A stretch of DNA of 64,000 bases from Pararhizobium sp. YC-54 (GTDB lineage: Bacteria > Pseudomonadota > Alphaproteobacteria > Rhizobiales > Rhizobiaceae): contig NZ_JAOYTH010000005.1 of assembly GCF_025847205.1 (NCBI RefSeq), positions 124,001 to 188,000 on the forward strand, in the 5' to 3' direction. The position numbers were made by a program, and so were the translations under genes. Numbering within the stretch: position 1 is the stretch's first letter; each line of letters begins with the position of its first letter. Of this stretch, positions 54,947 to 64,000 are shown one piece after another. A model generated the notes under the pieces. It did not search any database, was not told the origin of the DNA, and saw only the letters and a program-made list of their open reading frames with translations.

Positions 54947-54983
54947 GCGCCAACTCATATCCATGTGTTCCGGCAGTTGGCGC
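54947..54983. terminator. Bidirectional hairpin between arsR-type gene and rhaK
   Basis: GCGCCAACT (54947-54955) pairs perfectly with AGTTGGCGC (54975-54983) across a 19-base loop, between two convergent genes. No T-run is present. Confidence 0.55.
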
Positions 54984-56351
54984 CTATAGGGCTTGGGCGC
55001 GTTTCGTCCAACTGGCCGCGTACCTGACATACGCTTCCGGAATGGAACCTTTAAACGCCACCGTATGCGCCTGTGCCCGGCTGGCATCGGCAAGGCACGC
55101 CGCGCCAAGACTGGTGCCGGTAGCACTCCGGCTGCCGATCAGCACGGGCCGGCCGGTTGCTGCCTTGAGCATACGCAGATAGGCCGAGTTCGCAGCGAAC
55201 GGCCCTTCGACGACGATCTCGCCCTGAGCGCCGATCAGATCGAGAGAACTGGCTGTCATCATCGCCAGATGGAAGGATACGACCGCGAGCCGCTGCGGGC
55301 CGGTCAAGGACGCCTGGTCGCAGGTCCAGCCTGCCTTGGCATGCGGGAAAGGACCAGAGCCTTCCGGAACCGATGGCAGAAGCATCCATTCGGCCGTAGC
55401 GACCTCCGCCTCGATTTCTTCCGGCACCGTGACCGCTGGATCAGGGACAAGCATCGAGAATGCCCGTCCGCCCATGAAGCGCGCCGATGGGACGGGATCG
55501 CCGAGCGCGTTGACGTTGATCAGCGTGTCGCGCGCCTCGTCCAACGCTACCTTCCGTGCACCCATCGCCATCATCACCACCCAGGTTCCCGTCGAGACAA
55601 CGGAAAAAGGTGCTGCCCGCGTCAGCACATGCGGGAGCAATGAGGCGTTGGAATCGTGGATGCCGCAATAGACCGGCAAGCCTTCCGGCAGGCCAGTCTC
55701 CTGCGCGGCTTGCGAGGTCAATCCCCCCAGGACGTCGCTTGCGCGCCGCACCGGCGCAAACAGCGGCCGCCAGCCGCGCGCATCGACCATGGTGGAGAAA
55801 TCGGCGGAATAGGGGTTCCACAAATCGGTATGGCAACCAAGCGATGTCAGTTCGGTGGAGAGAACGCCGCTCAGGCGGTAGGACCAGTATTGCGCATAGG
55901 TGAGGATACTGGCGACATCGGCGAAACGGTCTGGGAAGGTCTGTTCCTGCCAGTAGATCTGGGCGCCGATGTTCAGCCCCATCGGCAACCGGGCGGCGCC
56001 GGTTTCGGCAAAGGGCGGGCGAACCTTGTCGTAGTCCGCAGCCAGCATGTCGGGTCCGGTGTGTTCATAGTCCAGCAGCGGCAAGGCGAGATCGCCGTTC
56101 CTGTCGATGAGCACAGCCGTTGCCCCATGCGTGGTGACGCAGATCGCCTCGATCGGCGTCTCGGCATTCAGCGCGGCAAGGCTTTCGATAATGAAGCGCC
56201 AGATGCGCTCGACGTCGAAATGCGGATAGAGGCCCTCGGCAACAACGGCATTTGCGGTCTTGCGCACCGCCGTTTCCGCGAAACGGTCGAGATCGACCAA
56301 AGCGACCTTGGCATTCGTCTTGCCGATATCGATGACGGCGATGGTTTTCAT
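54984..56351 (-). CDS. rhaK: L-rhamnose (rhamnulose) kinase RhaK, FGGY family
   Basis: The 455-residue kinase opens MKTIAVIDIGKTNAKVALVD, the FGGY phosphate-binding loop. It continues with CVTTHGATAVLID, DYEHTGPDML and the C-terminal GEIVVEGPFAANSAYLRMLK and SATGTSLGAACLAD. In R. leguminosarum, RhaK phosphorylates the sugar and is also needed for the rhamnose ABC transporter to work. It is the last gene of the rha operon, after rhaU with a 4-bp gap. Confidence 0.92.
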   Translation of the reverse strand: MKTIAVIDIGKTNAKVALVDLDRFAETAVRKTANAVVAEGLYPHFDVERIWRFIIESLAALNAETPIEAICVTTHGATAVLIDRNGDLALPLLDYEHTGPDMLAADYDKVRPPFAETGAARLPMGLNIGAQIYWQEQTFPDRFADVASILTYAQYWSYRLSGVLSTELTSLGCHTDLWNPYSADFSTMVDARGWRPLFAPVRRASDVLGGLTSQAAQETGLPEGLPVYCGIHDSNASLLPHVLTRAAPFSVVSTGTWVVMMAMGARKVALDEARDTLINVNALGDPVPSARFMGGRAFSMLVPDPAVTVPEEIEAEVATAEWMLLPSVPEGSGPFPHAKAGWTCDQASLTGPQRLAVVSFHLAMMTASSLDLIGAQGEIVVEGPFAANSAYLRMLKAATGRPVLIGSRSATGTSLGAACLADASRAQAHTVAFKGSIPEAYVRYAASWTKRAQAL

Positions 56352-56355
56352 GCGC

Positions 56356-56670
56356 TTACTTCATGTGAAAGACGGTTGTGAGCGGCACGGCGACAGGCTC
56401 GTTGTCCGCCTTTGTCTCCATGATATCCGCCATGTGGGCCCACCATTTCTGCATCACCGGGTGCTTGGGCAGATCGGCCATCGTATGATCGTCCTGCCGC
56501 CAGAGAACACCGAACAGCAGATTGGTCTCCTCGTCGAGATGGATCGAATAATCCGACACGCCGGCAGATGTCAGGAGCGCAGACAATTCCGGCCAGATGG
56601 CGTCGTGCCGGGCCCTGTATTCCTCAGCCATGCCGGGATTGAGCCGCATGCGAAAAGCGTATTTTTCCAT
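56356..56670 (-). CDS. rhaU: L-rhamnose mutarotase RhaU
   Basis: The 104-residue protein is a single mutarotase domain: [20 protein letters not shown], then [20 protein letters not shown] and the final [20 protein letters not shown]. It interconverts alpha and beta rhamnopyranose. The His and Tyr-rich pattern matches RhaU of R. leguminosarum. It lies between rhaQ and rhaK. Confidence 0.94.
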   Translation of the reverse strand: MEKYAFRMRLNPGMAEEYRARHDAIWPELSALLTSAGVSDYSIHLDEETNLLFGVLWRQDDHTMADLPKHPVMQKWWAHMADIMETKADNEPVAVPLTTVFHMK

Positions 56671-56678
56671 TAGCTTCC

Positions 56679-57683
56679 TCAATGGGCCGTGCGGCGGCGG
56701 GCGCGTGACCACAGGATCGGCAAGGCGATGACGGAAATCAACAGCACGCCGATGAAGATCGACATCACGATACCCGGCACGTTCAGAAGGCCGAAGCCGA
56801 AGGTGACCATGCCCATGATGAAGGCTGCGAGCACGACGCCCGGAATGGTGCCGGAGCCGCCAAGGATGCTGACACCACCGAGAACGACCATCGTCACCAC
56901 TTCCAGCTCGACACCCAAGGCAATCGACGGACGGGTGGAGCCAAGCCGCGAGGTCAGGCAGATCGAGGCTATGCCGGCCATCAGGCCAGTCAGCAGAAAC
57001 AGGATGAACTTGACGCGGCCGACGCGCACGCCGGAAAAAAGTGCGGCTGTCTGGTTGTTGCCGATGGCATAGACGGCGCGGCCGAAGTTCGTCTTGTGCA
57101 GCAGCACGCTGTAGACAACAGCGAAAAGCACGAACAGCGCGAATTCGAACGAGAACACCCACCAGACATAACCCTGGCCGAAATAGGCAAAACTCGCCGG
57201 ATATCCCGTATAGGCCTGGTCCCCCAATATAATGAAGGACAGACCGCGGAACAGGCTCATCGTGCCGATAGTAACGACGATCGACGGCAGGCCGAGGCCG
57301 GTGATCAGCAGCCCGTTGACCGCACCGCAGAGGAGCCCCGTGCCAAGGCCGACAACAACGAGCATCGGCGTATCGGCGCCCATCGTCACGGCCAGCCCCA
57401 TGGCTGTCGATGACAAGGCGATGATCGAGGCAACGGACAGGTCGATTTCGCCGGCGATGATGACCAGCGCCATGGCAAAGGCGATCAGCGCCTTTTCGGT
57501 GAAATTGAACGTGGCGTCGGACAGGTTCCACGGGTCAAGGAAATAGGGCGAAGCAAACGAATTGACCGCAAAGATCAGGACTGCGACGACCAGAAGCAGG
57601 CTTTCCCAGCTCTTCAGCGCGCGGCTGCTTCGACTCTGCAGCCGGTCCGGGAGGATCCTGGGTGAAAGATTTAGCCCCGCCAT
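56679..57683 (-). CDS. rhaQ: Rhamnose ABC transporter permease RhaQ
   Basis: The 334-residue permease has about nine membrane helices and the CUT2 pattern [21 protein letters not shown] chose ATG 57683, which shares its A with the rhaP stop; the longer frame to 58163 runs inside rhaP. It pairs with RhaP in the membrane. Confidence 0.93.
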   Translation of the reverse strand: MAGLNLSPRILPDRLQSRSSRALKSWESLLLVVAVLIFAVNSFASPYFLDPWNLSDATFNFTEKALIAFAMALVIIAGEIDLSVASIIALSSTAMGLAVTMGADTPMLVVVGLGTGLLCGAVNGLLITGLGLPSIVVTIGTMSLFRGLSFIILGDQAYTGYPASFAYFGQGYVWWVFSFEFALFVLFAVVYSVLLHKTNFGRAVYAIGNNQTAALFSGVRVGRVKFILFLLTGLMAGIASICLTSRLGSTRPSIALGVELEVVTMVVLGGVSILGGSGTIPGVVLAAFIMGMVTFGFGLLNVPGIVMSIFIGVLLISVIALPILWSRARRRTAH

Positions 57684-58659
57684 CAGACCGCCTCCGCCTT
57701 CTTCAAAATGACACGGCCCTTGCGCTTTTCGGTGCGGGCGTTGACCGCGACGGCGATGATGATCACCGTTCCGGAGATCGCCAGCTGAGCAAAGGGCGAG
57801 ATGTTGATGACCGGCAGCGCATTCTTGATGACCCCGAGAAACAGGCAACCGAGCACGGCGCCGCCAACCGAGCCGATGCCACCGGCAATCGAGATACCGC
57901 CGATGACGCAGGCCGCGATGATATCGAGCTCGAAACCGGCGGCGATATCGACATAGGCGACCGCATAGCGCGACACCCAGAGATAACCGGCCAAGCCAGC
58001 CAGTCCACCGGACAGGCAATAGGCGAGGAAGCGCGTGCGGCCGACATCGATGCCGGTATAGACGGCCGCATGCGGATTGCCGCCGACGGCAAAGAAGGCG
58101 CGGCCGACGGGCGTGCGGGTCATCAGGAGATAGACGGCGGCGATCGCCAGAACCGACAGCCACGACAGGACCGGAAAACCGATCAGCGGTGTGCGCGGCA
58201 GCGCCTTGAACGCGTCGCTCATCTGATGGGCGTTGATCCAGGCGCCGTTGGTGAGCAGGAAGATCAGGCCGCGATAGATGGTGAGCGTGCCGAGCGTCAC
58301 GACGATCGGCGGGATATCGAGCTTCCAGACGAGCAGGCCATTGACCGAACCGAGAGCGGCACCGAGGGCGACGACGGCGAGGATGACCAGCGGGATCGGC
58401 ACGCCCGGAAAGGCGGCATTGATCATTGCCGCAACCATGCCGCTCAGCGCCAGATTGGCGGCCATCGACAGATCGATGCAGCGCGTCAGGATGACCGCCA
58501 TCTGGCCGAGCGCCAGGATGATCAGGATCGAGGTGTCATTATAGACGCGCGCCAGATTGGCCGGCGCGACGAAGCCGGGGAAGCGCAGCGCGATCAGGAA
58601 GACCAGTGCGATGATGGCGATAACCAGCAGGACTTCGCGGTTCTTGAGCAGCTTTGCCA

Positions 58660-58660
<1 letters not shown>
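57683..58660 (-). CDS. rhaP: Rhamnose ABC transporter permease RhaP
   Basis: The 325-residue permease has the CUT2 signature MAVILTRCIDLSMAANLALS and several membrane helices. Its ATG shares its first base with the rhaT TAA, so these genes are coupled. Confidence 0.93.
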
Positions 58661-60156
<1,496 letters not shown>

Positions 60157-60232
60157 CCGCGATGTGGTCGTTTCCTGCAGCAAGAGGCAATCCACCGGTT
60201 GGTTTAAATGGAATAGCGGGGGTTTCGGCAAC

Positions 60233-60366
60233 CTCCCTCTTCTCCCCAGCGGGGAGAAGGTGGCCCGAAGGGTCGGATGAGGGGGCCTGCGGCATCGTCA
60301 GTGTTTGCCGCACCACCCCCTCATCGCCTCGTTTCACTCGGCACTTCTCCCCGCAGGGAAGAAGAG
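60233..60366. repeat. RIME-type palindromic mosaic element between rhaS and rhaT
   Basis: Two C/G-rich hairpins, CTTCTCCCC...GGGGAGAAG (60239-60259) and CTTCTCCCC...GGGAAGAAG (60344-60364), flank an inverted pair GATGAGGGGG (60277-60286) and CCCCCTCATC (60316-60325). This is the layout of RIME elements of rhizobia. It lies 10 bp after the rhaS stop. Confidence 0.88.
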
Positions 60367-60375
60367 GTACCCAGA

Positions 60376-61365
60376 TCAGAAGATCTTGGCGAATTCCTCG
60401 ACGTTCTTGGCGTCATAGACGAAAGGATCGGCCATCGCGCCTTCATTGTTGTCGTCGAGCTTGACGGTGCCCATGCGGCCCATCTTCAGTTCCGCACCCG
60501 GCTTTGCTTCCGCGCCGCCGATCAGGTCGTAGGCGATCATGGTGGCGGAATAGCCGAGGTCGATCGGGTTCCAGATGGCGAAGGACTTGGACGAACCGGC
60601 CTTGACGTGGCCAGCCATTTCCGAAGGAAGGCCAAGGCCGGTAACGTTGATCTGGCCGACCTTGCCGGCGTCTTCAACGGCCTGGGCCGCAGCAACGATG
60701 CCGACGGAAGTCGGAGCGATGATCGCCTTCAGGTTCGGGTAGGACTGGATGAGCCCCTGTGTTTCGCGGTAGGATTTGTCGGCAAGGTCGTCGCCATAGA
60801 CGGTGGCAACGACGTTGATGCCTTTGTAATTGCCCTGAACCTTCTTCATTTCCTCGATCCAGGTGTTCTGGTTCGTGGCGGTAGCCGAGGCCGAAAGCAC
60901 CGCGACGTCGCCGCCTTCCGGCAGCTGATCGGCGGCGAGCTTGATAATCATGTTGCCGATCAGCGGGTTGGACGAGGGGTTCAGATGCATTGCCCGGCCT
61001 TCCGGCGCGACGCCGCTGTCCCAGGAGATGACCTTGATCCCGCGATCCATCGCCTTCTTCAGCGCCGGAACCAGCGCGTCCTTGTCATTGGCGGAGATGG
61101 CAATGGCATCCACTTTCTGTGCCACCAGCGAATTGATCACTTCGATCTGGCCCTCGGCCGTCGTCGATGTCGGGCCGGTATAGATGATCTCGACATCGCC
61201 GAGTTCCTTGGCCGCTTCCTGGGCGCCCTTGTTGGCTGCTTCGAAGAAGCCAATGCCCAGCGCCTTGACGACCAGCGCGATCTTCTTGTTTTCGGCATGC
61301 GCGGTGCCAGCCATCAGCGCCAGCGAAACCGCCGTCGTGACCATCAGTGCTTTTAGAATTTTCAT
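60376..61365 (-). CDS. rhaS: Rhamnose-binding periplasmic protein RhaS
   Basis: The 329-residue protein has a signal peptide (MKILKALMVTTAVSLALMAGTAHA) and a CUT2-type sugar-binding fold: KIALVVKALGIGFFEAANKG, VDAIAISANDKDALVPALKK and IISWDSG-like site (KVISWDSGVAPEG). It delivers rhamnose to RhaP/Q. A GGAGG site lies upstream. A 120-bp gap separates it from rhaR. Confidence 0.95.
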   Translation of the reverse strand: MKILKALMVTTAVSLALMAGTAHAENKKIALVVKALGIGFFEAANKGAQEAAKELGDVEIIYTGPTSTTAEGQIEVINSLVAQKVDAIAISANDKDALVPALKKAMDRGIKVISWDSGVAPEGRAMHLNPSSNPLIGNMIIKLAADQLPEGGDVAVLSASATATNQNTWIEEMKKVQGNYKGINVVATVYGDDLADKSYRETQGLIQSYPNLKAIIAPTSVGIVAAAQAVEDAGKVGQINVTGLGLPSEMAGHVKAGSSKSFAIWNPIDLGYSATMIAYDLIGGAEAKPGAELKMGRMGTVKLDDNNEGAMADPFVYDAKNVEEFAKIF

Positions 61366-61485
61366 GACGTTCTCCTCCCTGAAGCCGCGCGGTCACAATG
61401 ATCGCGTTCATCCGGCTTTATGCTCTCAAACTTAGCCGGCGGACGTGAAGCCCTCGGCGGTTCCCACTCCCTCCTCCCGCCGGGT

Positions 61486-62298
61486 TCATGCCGACGAGGA
61501 AGCATTCTCCTCAAGCGTGCCCGACCTCGTATTGGCCACGACCAAATTGACGCCAGCATCTTCGAGCATCCGGACGTGCCTGTCCTCGATGCCCGAATCC
61601 GTGATCACCGTGGTGATGCGCTTCAGCCCGCACAGAATGAGGCTGGAGCGTTTGTGAAATTTCGACGAGTCGATCAGAACGACGAGTTCGTCGGCCTGGT
61701 CGATCAGCTTCTGCTCCGCCTGGATCAGCAGCGGATCGCCCTCCATCAAACCGAGCGGACCGAGCCCTTGAGCCCCCATGAACATGCGACGCGCATAGAA
61801 ATTGCGCGTCACGTCATTATCGAAGGGGCTGAGGATGATGTTCTGCTCGCGGTAGATCGTGCCGCCCGAGAGCATCACGGTGTTCTTCGAATGCTTGAGC
61901 AGATGCTCGGCAATCGGAAACGAATTGGTGAAGACCTGCATGCGGCGGTTGGCCAGGAAATGCACCATCTGGAACGTCGTGGTGCCGCCATTGATGATGA
62001 TCGGCTCGCCATCCTGACAGAGCGCCACGGCCTCCTTGGCAATCGCCTGCTTCTGGCGGGCATGCAGGCCTTCGTTGACGCTGAACGGGCGGCCGGCAAG
62101 GCCGACGAATTGCGGTGGATTGATGGCTTCGGCGCCGCCACGCACCCGGCGCAGCCGCTTTTGCACATGCAGCGCCGCGATATCCCTGCGGATCGTCGCC
62201 TCGGAACTATCGGTCAGATCCACCAGTTCAGGCACGGTGATGACCGGCTTGTCCTGGACGGCTGACAGAATAATCCTGTGTCGCTCTTTCTCGTGCAT
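61486..62298 (-). CDS. rhaR: DeoR-family repressor RhaR
   Basis: The 270-residue protein has an N-terminal DeoR HTH (TVPELVDLTDSSEATIRRDI, residues 19-40) and a C-terminal sugar-phosphate binding domain with IIINGGTTTFQMVHFL and LVVLIDSSKFHKRSS. In R. leguminosarum RhaR represses the rha genes. It is the first gene of the leftward rha operon and diverges from rhaD. Confidence 0.93.
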   Translation of the reverse strand: MHEKERHRIILSAVQDKPVITVPELVDLTDSSEATIRRDIAALHVQKRLRRVRGGAEAINPPQFVGLAGRPFSVNEGLHARQKQAIAKEAVALCQDGEPIIINGGTTTFQMVHFLANRRMQVFTNSFPIAEHLLKHSKNTVMLSGGTIYREQNIILSPFDNDVTRNFYARRMFMGAQGLGPLGLMEGDPLLIQAEQKLIDQADELVVLIDSSKFHKRSSLILCGLKRITTVITDSGIEDRHVRMLEDAGVNLVVANTRSGTLEENASSSA

Positions 62299-62342
62299 TC
62301 GGTTCCTCCAATAGTGTCCATGCTTCCATCATGATCGCGCAT

Positions 62343-62415
62343 TGTCAATCACAATCAGTCATATTTTTTCATTGTGCACTGCAATATGATTGTTTTTGAT
62401 CGTTTATGATTGACA
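62343..62415. promoter_or_regulatory. Inverted-repeat cluster in the rhaR-rhaD intergenic region, probable RhaR operator
   Basis: TGTCAATCA (62343-62351) faces TGATTGACA (62407-62415), and ACAATCAGTCATAT (62351-62364) faces ATATGATTGT (62384-62393) inside it. DeoR-family proteins bind clustered CAATCA/TGATTG units. The AT-rich 62299-62420 part should hold both divergent promoters. Confidence 0.7.
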
Positions 62416-62511
62416 TGCGGCCGATCTTTGTGTGATCTGATCGCAACGAATGCGCTCTTTGTCCCGCAAAATCTACCGGGCCGGCGCAGAATTGACCGGG
62501 AGGAAATGCAG

Positions 62512-64000
62512 ATGCTCGACAAGCAACAAGGCTCGCGCCTTGCCAATCTCTGGGACGACGCCAAGGCAGCCGCGATGAACGAAGCGGAGCGGCTTCTGTA
62601 CCGTTCCAACCTTCTCGGCTCGGACAAGCGCATTACCAACTATGGCGGCGGCAATACCTCCGCCAAGGTCATGGAAAAGGACCCGCTCGGCGGCGGCACG
62701 GTCGAGGTTCTCTGGGTCAAGGGCTCCGGCGGCGATGTCGGCACGATCAAGATGGACGGCTTCTCCACGCTCTACATGGAGAAGCTCGAAGCGCTGAAGG
62801 GTCTCTATCGCGGTCTCGAGCATGAAGACGAGATGGTCGGCTACCTGCCGCATTGTACCTTCAACCTCAATCCGCGTGCGGCTTCCATCGACACCCCGCT
62901 GCATGCCTATGTGCCGAAGAAGCATGTCGACCACATGCATCCGGACGCGATCATCGCGATTGCGGCTTCCAAGAACAGCCGCGAGTTGACCCAAAAAATC
63001 TTCGGCGACGATATCGGCTGGCTGCGCTGGAAGCGCCCGGGTTTCGAGCTTGGCCTCTGGCTTTCGAAATTCTGCGCTGAAAACCCGAATGCGCGTGGTC
63101 TCATCCTTGAGAGCCACGGGCTCTTCACCTGGGGCGACACGGCCAAGGAAGCGTATGAGACCACCGTCGAGATCATCAACAAGGCGATTGCCTGGTTCGA
63201 GACGGAAAACACCGCTCCGGCCTTCGGCGGCGCAGTCAAGCCCGTTCTTCCGGCAGCCGAACGCCGCGCCGTCGCGCAAAAGCTGATGCCGGTCATTCGC
63301 GGCATGATCAGCGCCGACGAACGCAAGCTCGGTCATTTCGACGACACTCAGGCCGTGCTCGATTTCGTCACCTCGAAGAATCTGCAACCCTTGGCAGCGC
63401 TCGGCACCTCCTGCCCCGACCATTTCCTGCGCACCAAAATCTGCCCGCTGGTGATCGATTTCGATCCGGCCAACCCGGATATCGACAAGACGCTGGCCGG
63501 TCTCGAAGCCGCTATTGCGGAATACCGCGCCGGCTATGCCGCCTATTACGAGCGCTGCAAGCGAGACAACAGCCCGGCCATGCGCGATCCGAATGCCGTC
63601 GTTTATCTAATCCCCGGCGTCGGCATGATCACCTTTGCCAAGGACAAGGCAACCGCCCGCATTTCCGGCGAATTCTACGTCAACGCCATCAATGTCATGC
63701 GCGGCGCATCCGGCGTCTCGACCTATGTCGGCCTGCCGGAACAGGAAGCCTTCGACATAGAATACTGGCTGCTCGAGGAAGCGAAACTCCAGCGCATGCC
63801 GAAGCCGAAGATGCTGGCAGGCAAGATCGCGCTCGTCACCGGCGGCGCCGGCGGCATCGGCAAGGCAACCGCCCACCGCCTGATGCAGGACGGCGCCTGC
63901 GTCGTGCTTGCCGATATCGACGAGACCGCGTTGGCGGCGGCACTTGCCGAACTCGGCGGCCGCTACGGCAAGGATTTCGTTCGCGCCGTCACGATGAACG
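62512..64000 (+). CDS. rhaD: Bifunctional rhamnulose-1-phosphate aldolase/alcohol dehydrogenase RhaD (partial, 3' end outside window)
   Basis: The frame is open to the right edge, at least 496 codons. Residues 1-430 form a class II aldolase with the zinc-site HVDHMHPDAIIAIA and SHGLFTWGDTAKEAYETTVE. From about residue 438 an SDR-type Rossmann fold begins (IALVTGGAGGIGKATAHRLM). This fusion cleaves rhamnulose-1-phosphate and oxidises lactaldehyde. I chose ATG 62512 because GGGAGG lies 8 bp upstream; ATG 62506 is too close. Divergent from rhaR. Confidence 0.93.
   Translation, partial: MLDKQQGSRLANLWDDAKAAAMNEAERLLYRSNLLGSDKRITNYGGGNTSAKVMEKDPLGGGTVEVLWVKGSGGDVGTIKMDGFSTLYMEKLEALKGLYRGLEHEDEMVGYLPHCTFNLNPRAASIDTPLHAYVPKKHVDHMHPDAIIAIAASKNSRELTQKIFGDDIGWLRWKRPGFELGLWLSKFCAENPNARGLILESHGLFTWGDTAKEAYETTVEIINKAIAWFETENTAPAFGGAVKPVLPAAERRAVAQKLMPVIRGMISADERKLGHFDDTQAVLDFVTSKNLQPLAALGTSCPDHFLRTKICPLVIDFDPANPDIDKTLAGLEAAIAEYRAGYAAYYERCKRDNSPAMRDPNAVVYLIPGVGMITFAKDKATARISGEFYVNAINVMRGASGVSTYVGLPEQEAFDIEYWLLEEAKLQRMPKPKMLAGKIALVTGGAGGIGKATAHRLMQDGACVVLADIDETALAAALAELGGRYGKDFVRAVTMN

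Noticed and set aside
60233..60366. CRISPR-like repeat
   Set aside because: Inverted, not direct, repeats without regular spacers.

Overview
The window is GC-rich DNA from a Rhizobiaceae alphaproteobacterium (Rhizobium/Agrobacterium/Sinorhizobium group). Three things point there: a single ~50 kb motility island in the gene order known from Sinorhizobium meliloti, the regulators VisN/VisR and Rem in place of FlhDC or FliA, and the che operon accessory genes cheS, cheT, cheY1/cheY2 and icpA. No RNA gene, IS element or CRISPR array was seen.

Layout. (1) 1-2359: two divergent glycosyltransferase genes, one cut by the left edge. (2) 2378-13565, leftward: small flagellar accessory proteins (FliL-like, FlgN-like, FlgJ-type rod-binding, FliJ-like), fliR, flhA, fliQ, flgD, flbT, flaF, flgL, flgK, flgE and the regulator rem. 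(3) 13847-19106, leftward: a lytic transglycosylase, fliK, motC, motB and a FliH-like gene. (4) 19624-23127: three flagellin genes, each followed by a strong hairpin. (5) 23448-33399, leftward: fliP, fliL, flgH, motE, flgI, flgA, flgG, fliE, flgC, flgB, an unknown gene, fliI, flgF and a DUF1217-type gene. (6) 33584-38934, rightward: motA, fliM, fliN, fliG, flhB and an unknown gene. (7) 38988-40485, leftward: visR and visN, with a ~1 kb AT-rich upstream region. (8) 41473-43161: fliF. (9) 43509-52136, leftward: the chemotaxis operon icpA-cheS-cheY1-cheA-cheW-cheR-cheB-cheY2-cheD-cheT. (10) 52744-54933: a 37-codon small ORF, an MFS exporter and a divergent ArsR-type regulator. (11) 54984-64000: the L-rhamnose catabolic locus rhaR-S-T-P-Q-U-K, leftward, with divergent rhaD running off the right edge.

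How the parts work together. In this family VisN/VisR sit at the top and activate rem, and Rem activates the flagellar, motor and flagellin genes. The small overlapping genes supply parts that look missing from a plain annotation (candidate FliH, FliJ, FlgN, FlgJ plus a separate peptidoglycan lytic enzyme, and a second FliL-like protein). The che operon passes signals through CheA to two CheY proteins, with CheS and CheT as probable signal-termination factors. The rha locus imports and phosphorylates rhamnose and is controlled by a DeoR-type repressor.

The most interesting unexplained signals are: a three-part conserved block upstream of all three flagellin genes; a dyad upstream of visN that resembles an ExpR quorum-sensing site; a FliM without the usual CheY-binding N-terminus; a Rem receiver that seems to lack its phosphoacceptor aspartate; patchy near-identity between flaA and flaB; and several repeat and hairpin elements between operons. 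Functions are inferred from sequence reading only; no database search was run.
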